Positions 1-7,601 of a stretch of 27,435 nt of DNA are shown here, piece by piece (position 1 is the stretch's first letter; each line of letters starts with the position of its first letter). Source of the DNA: Fibrobacter sp. (GTDB lineage: Bacteria > Fibrobacterota > Fibrobacteria > Fibrobacterales > Fibrobacteraceae); the NCBI GenBank assembly GCA_012515825.1, contig JAAYXQ010000294.1, forward strand, positions 1 through 27,435. Reading direction: 5' to 3'. Below the pieces are notes generated by a model that saw nothing but the letters and a program-made list of their open reading frames with translations, was not told where the DNA came from and ran no database searches. The translations under genes and the position numbers were made by a program.

Positions 1-581
1 AAGTGGCAAAAGCGATTCTTGCTGATGCAGGAGTGACCGATGTAACGATTCATGAAACTAGCGGCTTTTTAGCGGATCACTATAATCCACTCAATAAGAC
101 ATTACATTTATCTAGAGACGTGTATCATGGAACGACGGCGAGTGCTGCAGGCGTTGCCGCTCATGAAGTCGGGCACGCTTTGCAGCACGCTGAAAATTAC
201 TTTCCTATGTGGCTTCGGTCTTTTATTGTCCCAGCCGCCAATATTGGATCTAATTTAGGCCCTTGGCTTGTGATTATTGGTATTGTTTTAATGAGTGTTC
301 AATCATTAGGTTTTGGTCAATCCGTCGCCATTTTTGGTGTGGCTCTTTTTGCTTTGTCGACTGTTTTTACTTTTGTCACGGTGCCTGTTGAATTTGATGC
401 CTCTAACCGTGCTAAAAAACGTTTGCAGGCTTTGAGTATTGTGCAACAAGGTCGAGAATATAAAGCTGTTTCAGCGGTTCTTTTGGCTGCTGGGCTTACT
501 TATGTGGCTGCTGCAATTCAATCATTAATGCAACTAGTATACTGGGCTATTCGCGCTGGTTTATTAAGAAATGATGATTAA
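1..581 (+). CDS. YugP-type neutral zinc metallopeptidase, 5' truncated by the window edge
   Basis: Integral-membrane zinc metallopeptidase of the YugP family (Pfam Zn_peptidase_2). About 192 residues are visible, and the first complete codon is at base 3. Family members run to roughly 225-230 residues with an N-terminal membrane segment that is missing here, so the GTG at base 3 is probably an internal valine and the gene starts left of the window. The visible part has the family motif HYNPLNKTLHLSRDVYHG, then the HExxH zinc site in AAHEVGHALQHAE. Hydrophobic segments follow (around PWLVIIGIVLMSVQSLG, VAIFGVALFALSTVFTF and AVLLAAGLTYVAAAIQS). The VPVEFDASNRAKKRL stretch with its E/D residues is typical of the family. 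The substrate is unknown. A small CxxC protein follows 11 bases downstream and is probably co-transcribed. Confidence 0.88.
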   Translation, partial: VAKAILADAGVTDVTIHETSGFLADHYNPLNKTLHLSRDVYHGTTASAAGVAAHEVGHALQHAENYFPMWLRSFIVPAANIGSNLGPWLVIIGIVLMSVQSLGFGQSVAIFGVALFALSTVFTFVTVPVEFDASNRAKKRLQALSIVQQGREYKAVSAVLLAAGLTYVAAAIQSLMQLVYWAIRAGLLRNDD

Positions 582-592
582 GGATTTTTGTT

Positions 593-877
593 ATGGCAGT
601 GAAAACAATTTCTGTAGAATGTCCTTGCTGTAAAGCGACTCTTGTGGTAGATCCAGAAACAGGATCTGTTTTAAGTCATCGAGAATACAAAAAAGAAAAA
701 CTTTCTTTAGATGATTTTTTATCTCAACAAAAAAATAGAGCCGCAGAGCTTGATGCTAAGTTTGAAGCAGCAAAAGAAAAAGAAAAAAATAAATTCGATT
801 TGATAGAGAAAAAATTTCAAGCCGCGAAGGAGAATAAGGATCTTAAAGATCCTCCTCCAACCGTTCTGTGGGATTAA
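593..877 (+). CDS. Small CPCC-motif protein with a charged coiled-coil tail, function unknown
   Basis: A 94-residue protein I cannot assign to a named family. The N-terminus reads VECPCCKATLVVDPETGSV, a CxxC knuckle on a beta hairpin like half of a zinc ribbon. The rest is Lys/Glu/Ala-rich and predicted helical (repeated KFEAAKEKEKNKF-like heptads), ending in a Pro-rich tail. There is no signal peptide or membrane segment, so it is probably cytoplasmic. An AAGGA sits 8 bases before the ATG, and the gene lies 11 bases after the metallopeptidase, so the two look like an operon. Its last 35 bases overlap the 3' end of scpA on the other strand. With only one CxxC, metal binding would need dimerisation or other ligands. 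The coding call rests on the good ribosome site, the operon spacing and the plausible composition. Confidence 0.7.
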   Translation: MAVKTISVECPCCKATLVVDPETGSVLSHREYKKEKLSLDDFLSQQKNRAAELDAKFEAAKEKEKNKFDLIEKKFQAAKENKDLKDPPPTVLWD

Positions 878-1940
878 TTTCTTCTATCGAAGCGTTTTCG
901 GCTAGTATTTTATTTTCTGCTGCTGGTGAAGCTTCTGCTGAAGAGTCATTTTGAATTTCTGTAGGCGTTTCATTTGTTTCTGAAAGAGAAATGCGCCCTT
1001 CTAGCATGGCGATGAGATCATCTTCTTGAATCATTTTTCCTTGAGAAGCCCATAAGACGGCTTCTCGCATCACTGCATCAATAGTGGCTGCTTTATTTTG
1101 AGCTAGGCTTGATTCTCTTTCACGAAGAGCGTCAATTAATCCTGGCTTGAATTCAGGATCTTTTGAAAGAATTACCGTTTCATTTGCCATTTCATCGGCA
1201 TAGTCTAAATTATTCTTTTTGCGATAAAGCCAGATAGGGCCAAAGGGCTCACCTTGCCTGAACACCACTTCATCTGTTTTAATCATTTCCATAAGAGCCA
1301 TAAACGTTACAGCAGCTACGATCGGGTGTTGATCTCTGCCTAACAAGTCTTCAAATAAGGCTCTTCCATGGGCAGCTAGATAGTTGCTGATTACTTGCTG
1401 ACGGTCTTCGATGGTGACGTAATCTAGTTCAATGTGATGAATACTTTCGGCATTACGAGCTTTTAGACTTTTTTGATAAGCTCTGAATAGTTGCCAAATA
1501 TTAGCATCGGCAAGCGTTTCTTCTTCATTATGAGACCTTTCCAATCGGCCTCTATAAAAAGTACCAAAGTTTTCGAATTCTTTTTCTTGAAGCTCTTTAG
1601 CGACTTGTTTATAACGCTGATACTCAAGCATTTCTCTTAAAAGTTGCTCGCGGTCTTCTGAAAATTCTAGAAGCTCTTCTTCACTTTGTGCTTCTTTGGG
1701 GAGTAGTTCTCTGACTTTTAAGGCCATTAAACGGCTTGCCATTAAAAGGAAATCGCCTGCAGCAGATAAGTCTGCTTGAGCTAAATCTTTAATCCAAAAT
1801 AAATATTGGTCTGTAATTTCTGCTATTGAAATTTCACCTGGATTCACTTCATTTTTTTGAACCAGGTAAAGTAAAAGATCCATTGGACCCTCAAAGGCGC
1901 CAATGCGAACTTCGTAATCTTCTTTTTCAGAAATAACCAT
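843..1940 (-). CDS. scpA: Segregation and condensation protein A with an extended C-terminus
   Basis: ScpA is the kleisin that bridges SMC dimers together with ScpB in chromosome condensation and segregation. The N-terminus has the diagnostic run YEVRIGAFEGPMDLLLYLVQ (residues about 9-28) followed by ISIAEITDQYL, the helical domain that contacts the SMC neck. The C-terminal winged helix is recognisable as VTFMALMEMIKTDEVVFRQ followed by EPFGPIWLYR. Typical ScpA is about 250 residues; this one has 365. The extra part comes after the winged helix: a helical stretch, then a low-complexity acidic Ser/Thr/Glu tail. It lies 18 bases downstream of glmS and is probably co-transcribed with it. No scpB is in the window. 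The stop codon sits in the loop of a small palindrome (AGGATC/GATCCT, 837-853), and the gene end overlaps the small CPCC gene. There is no strong ribosome site before the ATG. Confidence 0.93.
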   Translation of the reverse strand: MVISEKEDYEVRIGAFEGPMDLLLYLVQKNEVNPGEISIAEITDQYLFWIKDLAQADLSAAGDFLLMASRLMALKVRELLPKEAQSEEELLEFSEDREQLLREMLEYQRYKQVAKELQEKEFENFGTFYRGRLERSHNEEETLADANIWQLFRAYQKSLKARNAESIHHIELDYVTIEDRQQVISNYLAAHGRALFEDLLGRDQHPIVAAVTFMALMEMIKTDEVVFRQGEPFGPIWLYRKKNNLDYADEMANETVILSKDPEFKPGLIDALRERESSLAQNKAATIDAVMREAVLWASQGKMIQEDDLIAMLEGRISLSETNETPTEIQNDSSAEASPAAENKILAENASIEEINPTERLEEDL

Positions 1941-1958
1941 AAAAGAAAAGATAAATAA

Positions 1959-3788
1959 TTATTCGACAGTGACGCTCTTTGCGAGGTTTCTTGGTTGATC
2001 TACATCGTTCCCACGTAGTACTGCAATGTGATAAGCGAGTAATTGTAAGGGAATACAAGTGATTAATGGCATAAGCATCGGAAGAGTCTGTGGAATTTGA
2101 ATCACATGATCAGCAAATTGATCCAAAACGGTACTTTGCTCTGTAGTAATTGCAATGATGCGACCACCACGCGCTTTAATTTCTTGAATGTTTGATACAA
2201 TTTTATCAAAAAGGGCATCTTTAGGGGCAATCACCACTACAGGCATGTTTTCATCAATTAATGCAATAGGCCCGTGTTTCATTTCCGCTGCTGGGTAACC
2301 TTCAGCGTGAATGTAACTGATTTCTTTAAGTTTTAAAGCTCCTTCCATGGCCACAGGATAGTTATAGTGGCGCCCTAAGTAAAGAAAGTTTTTAGAATGA
2401 ATAAAATTCTTTGCTATTTCTGCAATCTGATCAGATAGCTCAAGTGTGGCTTGAACAAGATTTGGAACATCAAAAATTGCCTTTGCTATATCAATTCCTT
2501 TCTCAAATGAAATATGACGTTGCCTACCTAACAAAAGAGCAATCATGGCAAGTACAGCGACTTGAGAAGTAAAGGCTTTTGTACTGGCAACACCGATTTC
2601 TGGCCCTGCATGAAGATAAACACCGCCATTAGAGTAACGGGCAATAGAAGAACCTACGGCATTACAAATGCCAAGAACGGTGGCGCCTTTATGTTGAGCT
2701 TCTTTTAATGCGGCAAGTGTATCTGCTGTTTCTCCTGATTGAGAAATGGTGAGGACAAGTGTACCTGGATTAATAATAGGATTTCGATAACGGAATTCAG
2801 AAGCGTATTCTACTTCCACAGGAATCCCTGCTAAATCTTCGATCATATATTCGCCAACCATACCTGCGTAATAACTTGTTCCGCAAGCAATAATGATTAT
2901 ACGATTAATGGATCTAAGCTCTTTAATATTAGCATCTAAGCCCGCTAGTTTAGCTGTTCCATCAGCGAGTAGAAGTCGGCCACGCATCGTGTTTCGTAAA
3001 GAATCGGGCTGTTCAAAAATTTCCTTTAACATAAAGTGAGGGAAACCGCCCTTGGCAACGGATTCCACATCAAATTCTACTTCTTGTACTTCACGTTGTA
3101 CTTTTTGATTACTCATATTTAAAAGTTCGTATTTCGAACCTTTAATCACAACAACATCATTGTCGTCGAGGTACACCACTTTTTGAGTATGATGAACAAT
3201 GGCAGATACATCACTTGCTAAAAAGTAATCGTTAGAATCACCTATGCCAAGAATTAAAGGGCTTCCACGGCGTGCGCCTACCAGAACATTGGGCTCGTCT
3301 TCACAAAGGACAGCTATACCAAAAGCGCCTTCCAATTTGCTAATGGCTTTAAGAACGGCGGCTTTAATATCTCCTTTATAAAGTCTTGCAATTAAATGCG
3401 CTATGACTTCTGTATCAGTATCAGAGACAAAGGTAATACCTTCGGTTTCTAGCTTTGATTTTAAAATGGCGTAGTTTTCGATAATGCCATTGTGAACAAC
3501 AGAAATTTTACCGTCATAGCTACAATGAGGGTGAGCATTGGATTCAATTGGAGCCCCATGGGTAGCCCAACGAGTATGAGCAATACCAATGGTGCCTTTG
3601 AAACACTTATTATGAAGTTTTTCTTCTAGAGCTACAATTTTTCCAGAGGCTTTTTCTGTCTGGATTTTTTGATTGCAAATAATTGAAATTCCAGAACTAT
3701 CATAGCCTCTATACTCAAGCTTTTTTAGTCCTTCTAAAAGAATAGGAAGAACTTCTTGTTCTCCAACATAACCAACGATACCGCACAT
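1959..3788 (-). CDS. glmS: Glutamine--fructose-6-phosphate aminotransferase (isomerizing)
   Basis: GlmS makes glucosamine-6-phosphate from fructose-6-phosphate and glutamine. This is the first committed step towards UDP-GlcNAc for peptidoglycan and lipid A. At 609 residues it is full length. The N-terminal class II glutaminase domain starts MCGIVGYVG, with Cys2 as the nucleophile once Met is removed, and carries YRGYDSSG, AHTRWATHG and VSDTDTEVIAHL. Two SIS sugar-isomerase domains follow, with ACGTSYYAG, TISQSGETADT and GVASTKAFTSQ in the first and EGALKLKEISYIHAE in the second. The C-terminus is DVDQPRNLAKSVTVE, the conserved end of the family. It heads a minus-strand pair with scpA. The 170-base gap upstream, shared with the divergent FKBP gene, holds no obvious glmS ribozyme, and I could not pick a convincing promoter. 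Confidence 0.98.
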   Translation of the reverse strand: MCGIVGYVGEQEVLPILLEGLKKLEYRGYDSSGISIICNQKIQTEKASGKIVALEEKLHNKCFKGTIGIAHTRWATHGAPIESNAHPHCSYDGKISVVHNGIIENYAILKSKLETEGITFVSDTDTEVIAHLIARLYKGDIKAAVLKAISKLEGAFGIAVLCEDEPNVLVGARRGSPLILGIGDSNDYFLASDVSAIVHHTQKVVYLDDNDVVVIKGSKYELLNMSNQKVQREVQEVEFDVESVAKGGFPHFMLKEIFEQPDSLRNTMRGRLLLADGTAKLAGLDANIKELRSINRIIIIACGTSYYAGMVGEYMIEDLAGIPVEVEYASEFRYRNPIINPGTLVLTISQSGETADTLAALKEAQHKGATVLGICNAVGSSIARYSNGGVYLHAGPEIGVASTKAFTSQVAVLAMIALLLGRQRHISFEKGIDIAKAIFDVPNLVQATLELSDQIAEIAKNFIHSKNFLYLGRHYNYPVAMEGALKLKEISYIHAEGYPAAEMKHGPIALIDENMPVVVIAPKDALFDKIVSNIQEIKARGGRIIAITTEQSTVLDQFADHVIQIPQTLPMLMPLITCIPLQLLAYHIAVLRGNDVDQPRNLAKSVTVE

Positions 3789-3958
3789 ATTTAACTCTGA
3801 TAAAAATAAACTTCACCAAAAATACATATAATGGGTTCTAAAAAACAACAAAATACGCTTCGATCTTGTCAGAATTAAGTAAAAATAAAATGTAAAGACT
3901 TTTTAATCGCTTCTTTTTCTATTTTAGCGTGCATCAGTTTTTTCACAAAGAGGATTAT

Positions 3959-4840
3959 ATGAATCTCAAATTATTGTTATCGGTAGGGTTAACCTCTATC
4001 TTTTTATTTGGATGTAATGAAATGGGGAAACCAGCAGCAAAGACTGCACTTGTTACTGAAAAAGACAATTATAGCTACGCTTTAGGAGCTTCTTTTGGTC
4101 AACAAGCTCGTGCATTACTTATTCAGCGCGATTCTATTGACTTAGATTACGCTGTATTTATGCAGGCTTTTGCAGAACGTTTTGAACAAGATAGCGCCAA
4201 GCTTTTGATGTCTGACTCTGCTTTATTTGCTGTTTTGAATGACTTCTCTATGAAACGTCAACAAGAAAAGCTTCAAAAAGATAGCATTGCTGCAGAAAAG
4301 AATCTTCAAGAACAAAAAGCTTTCCTTGAAAAGAATAAGACTGAAGGTGGTGTGATTACTACTGAAAGTGGTTTACAATATCTTGTCATTATTGACGGTA
4401 AGGGTGAACTTCCTAAAGAAACTGACATTGTAAGCGTTCATTATACAGGAACACTTTTGAATGGAACCGAATTTGATAGCAGCATTAAACGTGGTGCTCC
4501 AGCAGAATTTCCTTTGAATGCAGTTATTCCAGGATGGACAGAACTTCTTAAGTTGATGAAAGTAGGGACAAAAGTTAAAGCTTGGATTCCAAGTGATTTA
4601 GCTTATGGTCCTCGTGGTCGTCAAGTTATTCCAGGCAATAGCTTACTTGTTTTCGAAATGGAATTATTAGGCGTAAAGGCTTCAGAACAAGCCGCTGCAC
4701 CAGCTGCTGCTCCTGCAAAACCAGCTACAGTTAAAAAAACAGCTGCTGCTAAACCAGCTGCTGCTAAGCCAGCCCCTGCCGCTGCTGCCCCAGCTGCTGC
4801 TCCAGCTGCCGCCCCTGCTGCTCCAGCTGCTGCTCAATAA
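3959..4840 (+). CDS. FKBP-type peptidyl-prolyl isomerase, lipoprotein with Ala/Pro-rich tail
   Basis: A periplasm-facing prolyl cis-trans isomerase of the Mip/FkpA type, 293 residues from the chosen ATG. An earlier in-frame GTG at 3929 exists, but the ATG at 3959 follows AAAGAGG at good spacing and begins a clean lipoprotein signal, MNLKLLLSVGLTSIFLFGC, with Cys19 as the lipidated residue. Residues about 30-120 are helical with Gln/Lys/Ala-rich stretches, like the Mip dimerisation domain (YSYALGASFGQQA). The FKBP domain spans about 125-235, with VSVHYTGTLLNGTEFDSS, VIPGWTELLKLMKVG, IPSDLAYG and IPGNSLLVFEMELL, so the active-site aromatics are present. The last 50 or so residues are almost only Ala, Pro and Lys, built from GCTGC-rich DNA. 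A strong terminator follows at once. Confidence 0.95.
   Translation: MNLKLLLSVGLTSIFLFGCNEMGKPAAKTALVTEKDNYSYALGASFGQQARALLIQRDSIDLDYAVFMQAFAERFEQDSAKLLMSDSALFAVLNDFSMKRQQEKLQKDSIAAEKNLQEQKAFLEKNKTEGGVITTESGLQYLVIIDGKGELPKETDIVSVHYTGTLLNGTEFDSSIKRGAPAEFPLNAVIPGWTELLKLMKVGTKVKAWIPSDLAYGPRGRQVIPGNSLLVFEMELLGVKASEQAAAPAAAPAKPATVKKTAAAKPAAAKPAPAAAAPAAAPAAAPAAPAAAQ
4691..4840 (+). repeat. Low-complexity GCTGC/CCAGCT repeat coding an Ala-Pro-Lys tail
   Basis: This part of the FKBP gene is a run of imperfect GCTGC, CCAGCTGC and AAACCAGC units. It translates to alternating Ala and Pro with a few Lys residues (APAAAPAKP, KPAAAKPAP, APAAAPAAP). Ala/Pro/Lys tails of this sort behave as extended, flexible spacers. 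Copy number is likely to vary between strains by slippage. On the opposite strand it gives a Ser/Trp-rich open frame that is not a gene. Confidence 0.85.
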
Positions 4841-4859
4841 TATTTTATTAGTCAATGAT

Positions 4860-4905
4860 AAGATCAGTGATGCCTTTAACGGGGAATACATCATTGATCT
4901 TTTTT
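4860..4905 (+). terminator. Rho-independent terminator after the FKBP gene
   Basis: A 13-bp stem, AAGATCAGTGATG (4860-4872) with CATCATTGATCTT (4889-4901), is paired throughout with one G-U. It has a 16-base loop and a T tract at 4900-4905. It begins 20 bases after the FKBP stop codon. It lies inside the upstream extension of the next open frame, which argues that the M23 gene starts downstream of it. Confidence 0.85.
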
Positions 4906-4908
4906 ATT

Positions 4909-4913
4909 GGAGG
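4909..4913 (+). promoter_or_regulatory. Ribosome binding site that decides the M23 gene start
   Basis: GGAGG at 4909-4913 lies just after the FKBP terminator and 4 bases before an in-frame TTG at 4918. The spacing is short but the match is strong. The resulting N-terminus is a textbook lipoprotein signal, whereas the ATG at 4855 has no ribosome site and would put the terminator hairpin inside the gene. Confidence 0.6.
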
Positions 4914-4917
4914 TATT

Positions 4918-6240
4918 TTGCATCGCTTATTTTTATTTATTACTATCGCTAGTTTGTTTTTTCTTGCTTCCTGTGGCGAAGCTCGGAAAATAGACGAATT
5001 AAAAAAAACAGTGGTTTCTCTAGAACATGAACTAGATTCTTTGCAACAGGAAAATAAAAAGCGAGAAGAGAATCAATTGACGAATCTTCAAGTGGTGCAT
5101 GATTCGGTTCAAGCAGGAGAAGGACTCTTTCAGGTTTTAAATCGAATGGGAATTAATGATGAACAACGAAGAAAAATAGTTCTTTCCATTCAAGATAGCG
5201 TTGAATTATCTATTCTAAAAGTGGGTCAACGTTTTTATGCCGCAAAAGATTCAGCACAAAATGTTCGCATCTTTAGATATGAGGCAAATCCAGCAACGAT
5301 TCATTTACTCTTTTTGAACCCAGAGACTTCTTTATTTGAGTATAAACTAGTTTCAAAACCGCTTGTGAAAAAGCAATCTGTATTTGAAGGCGTTTTAGAA
5401 AGTGGTTCTACATTAAACGGTCTTTTATTTCAGGTGGGGATTCCTGGACGTATGGTAGGGATTGTTAGTGGTGTTCTTCAGTGTAAAGTGGCTTTTCAAC
5501 ATGCTCAACCTGGGGATCGCTTTCGCATTTTATTAGAAGAATCTTTTTATCAAGACTCCATTTGGATTAGTGGTAAGGTTCTTTATGCTGAATTTGAAGG
5601 TCGAGTTGTTGGACACCATGAAGCGTTCCGTTATGAAGATCCAGATCCTAAAAGTACTTTTAATGCGCATTATACGGCTTCAGGAGAGGCGTTGATTTTT
5701 GATGGATTAAGATATCCTTTAGATCGATTACACATCACAAGCTCCTTTGGCTCTCGCATTCATCCTATTACGGGGTCTCGAACCATGCATAATGGGGTAG
5801 ACTATGGTAGCCCAAGGGGCGCCCCTGTTTATGCAGTTGCAGAAGGAACGGTTATTAAATCAGGTTTTGATCAATATAGCGGAAATAAAATAGCGATTCG
5901 TCATCGGGATAATTCAACAAGCTGGTATTTGCATTTAGATAAACGAAGCGTCAGTGTTGGTACTAGAGTAGCGCCAAGGCAAGTCATTGGACGAGTGGGT
6001 AGCACAGGCCGAAGTACAGGTCCTCATTTACATTTTGGGTTTACTAATGCAAAAGGGAAATGGATTAATCCTTTAACTAAGACGATGATAGCTACACCAA
6101 AATTAGAAGGAGCTCGTTTAGCTCGCTTGCAAGTACAAGTGGAAGAAATTAAAAAAGAATTGGCCCTTACGGAAGCGCAAGAGCCACAAAAAGCAAATGA
6201 CTCGCTTGACGTGAATGTACGTATGCGAGTCTTGCCTTAA
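4918..6240 (+). CDS. M23/LytM-family metallopeptidase lipoprotein
   Basis: A peptidoglycan endopeptidase or amidase-activator of the M23 (LytM) family, about 440 residues from the TTG at 4918. The signal peptide MHRLFLFITIASLFFLASC ends in a lipobox with Cys19. A short coiled coil follows (DELKKTVVSLEHELDSLQQE). The middle region, about residues 50-260, resembles the N-terminal substrate-mimic domains of MepM/Csd3-type enzymes, but I cannot name it firmly. The catalytic domain, about 270-400, has SSFGSRIHPITGSRTMHNG then VDYG (zinc His and Asp), YLHLDK, and GPHLHFG (catalytic HxH), so the zinc site is complete and an active enzyme is expected. An ATG frame begins at 4855, but the terminator and GGAGG favour the TTG. 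The gene ends 5 bases from a converging S41 protease gene. Confidence 0.93.
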   Translation: MHRLFLFITIASLFFLASCGEARKIDELKKTVVSLEHELDSLQQENKKREENQLTNLQVVHDSVQAGEGLFQVLNRMGINDEQRRKIVLSIQDSVELSILKVGQRFYAAKDSAQNVRIFRYEANPATIHLLFLNPETSLFEYKLVSKPLVKKQSVFEGVLESGSTLNGLLFQVGIPGRMVGIVSGVLQCKVAFQHAQPGDRFRILLEESFYQDSIWISGKVLYAEFEGRVVGHHEAFRYEDPDPKSTFNAHYTASGEALIFDGLRYPLDRLHITSSFGSRIHPITGSRTMHNGVDYGSPRGAPVYAVAEGTVIKSGFDQYSGNKIAIRHRDNSTSWYLHLDKRSVSVGTRVAPRQVIGRVGSTGRSTGPHLHFGFTNAKGKWINPLTKTMIATPKLEGARLARLQVQVEEIKKELALTEAQEPQKANDSLDVNVRMRVLP

Positions 6241-6245
6241 TTCAA

Positions 6246-7589
6246 TTAAATCTTTTCTAAACGTTTAATCTTAAAGGCTCCAGGTTTGTTCTGGGCCTTT
6301 CCTTTTTGGGAATTAGAGGCTTTTTTCTCAAAGGCTTTATAGGTGGTTCCGTATTTTTTTGTTCTTTTATAGGTCTTTGCTTTTGCTAGTTCTGCGGCTT
6401 TAGCAAGAATTAAAGAATCACTTTCAAAAACAAAGTCTGGCATAATGCCGCGGTGATTGTAGGTTTCAAAAGATTTATCATAAAAATTAAATGAAGTGAC
6501 ACCAGCTATACCAGAAAGATAGGTGATGAAGTAATATTGGCCAATGCCTTTTCCATAGGAGAGCGTTCCAATAACGGGAGACTTTAAGTTGGTTGTCACA
6601 CCTGCAATTAAAATTTCAGAACAGCTAGCGCTCCCTTCATCTTGAAGAAATACATAATAGCGTCCTTTACCTAGACCATCTTTTTGTGCAATATAAACAG
6701 CGGTATCTGTCACTTGTTCAAAAGTTGTAGAGTCAAGATCTTTTGATATTTCATTAATGACGGTATCATTTTTGCTCAAGAATTCTGCAGCCATTTTGGT
6801 GCAATGAAGAATAGAACCTCCAGGATTACCTCTTAAATCGATAATCGTAGCAGCAGCACCATCGGTTTTAATTAAGGCGTTTTTAAACTCAGCATAAGTT
6901 CCACCTACATTAGACGTAGTATCTGTAAATTCAGTAATCTTGATTAAGGGAATGCTATCCAAAGAATCTAAAAAGACTGTTGGCATAGAGATGTAATCGA
7001 TTGCAATAGTAAATGAAAGAGTATCGGAATCACGTTTTACAATGATTTCTCTTTCATCATCAACTTCTCCTTCTACTAACCGATCAAAAATTTCTTTTGA
7101 AGAAAAAGAGTTGGAATCAACCATCAAAACAAGATCACCTCGTTGCAAGCCTTCTTTTTCTGCAGGGCCATTTTCATAGACTTGCGTTACTTTTAAATCC
7201 TTATTTATCTCAAATCCAAGCCCAGAAGTACTTTCTGAATAGATGAGTGCGTTCATGACCATGTCAAAATACTCTGGAGAGAAATACTGAGTAAATGGGT
7301 CACTCATCTCTTCGTACATGGCATAAATTTTTGCATATGGATCGTTTGACTTTAAGAGACCATCATAATAGTCTATGCCGTATAATTCTTGATCTGCATA
7401 AAAGTAAAAGCCTTTTAAAAGGAGGTAGTTCCACTCAAATTCATAGGCGATAGAATCATTTCTATTTTGTGGTTCTTGGTTATTTGGATTAAGTGGCTTA
7501 TATTCCTGAGTACAGCTCATGAAGAGTAGACTAAAAAAAAGAACCATAAATAAAAAGAAACTAGACGAAATAAAGACTTTTGTTTTCAT
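6246..7589 (-). CDS. S41-family PDZ protease, lipoprotein (second of a tandem pair)
   Basis: A carboxyl-terminal-processing (CtpA-like) serine protease of 447 residues. The open frame extends 28 codons further upstream, but AGGAGG sits 6 bases before the ATG at 7589, and that start gives a lipoprotein signal ending LLFMSC. A helical domain follows (about residues 45-115), containing EMSDPFTQYFSPE. A PDZ domain comes next at about 118-190 (SGLGFEINKDLKVTQVYENG), then the S41 core. The catalytic Ser lies in DEGSASCSEILIAG and the Lys in SYGKGIGQ, so the Ser/Lys dyad is intact. FDLRGNPGG-type residues appear as IIDLRGNPGGS. The C-terminus is basic. It is probably anchored to the inner leaflet of the outer membrane or to the inner membrane. 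It follows its paralogue by 10 bases and is its likely duplicate. Confidence 0.93.
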   Translation of the reverse strand: MKTKVFISSSFFLFMVLFFSLLFMSCTQEYKPLNPNNQEPQNRNDSIAYEFEWNYLLLKGFYFYADQELYGIDYYDGLLKSNDPYAKIYAMYEEMSDPFTQYFSPEYFDMVMNALIYSESTSGLGFEINKDLKVTQVYENGPAEKEGLQRGDLVLMVDSNSFSSKEIFDRLVEGEVDDEREIIVKRDSDTLSFTIAIDYISMPTVFLDSLDSIPLIKITEFTDTTSNVGGTYAEFKNALIKTDGAAATIIDLRGNPGGSILHCTKMAAEFLSKNDTVINEISKDLDSTTFEQVTDTAVYIAQKDGLGKGRYYVFLQDEGSASCSEILIAGVTTNLKSPVIGTLSYGKGIGQYYFITYLSGIAGVTSFNFYDKSFETYNHRGIMPDFVFESDSLILAKAAELAKAKTYKRTKKYGTTYKAFEKKASNSQKGKAQNKPGAFKIKRLEKI

Positions 7590-7595
7590 TGAAAA

Positions 7596-7601
7596 CCTCC
7601 T
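7596..7601 (-). promoter_or_regulatory. Ribosome binding site overlapping the upstream stop codon
   Basis: On the minus strand AGGAGG lies over the TAG stop (7600-7602) of the upstream S41 gene and 6 bases before the ATG at 7589. It fixes the start of the downstream S41 gene and suggests translational coupling of the two proteases. Confidence 0.8.

Noticed and set aside
3789..3958. Promoter for the FKBP gene (TTGTCA at 3866 with TAAAAT at 3886) and a glmS ribozyme
   Set aside because: The spacing between the boxes is 14 bases, too short to trust, and nothing in the glmS leader resembles the ribozyme core.
3929..3958. Ten-codon GTG-initiated extension of the FKBP protein
   Set aside because: The ATG at 3959 has the better ribosome site and starts directly with the lipoprotein signal.
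4682..4894. Ser/Trp-rich minus-strand open frame
   Set aside because: It is the antisense of the GCTGC repeat and runs through the FKBP terminator; its composition reflects the repeat only.
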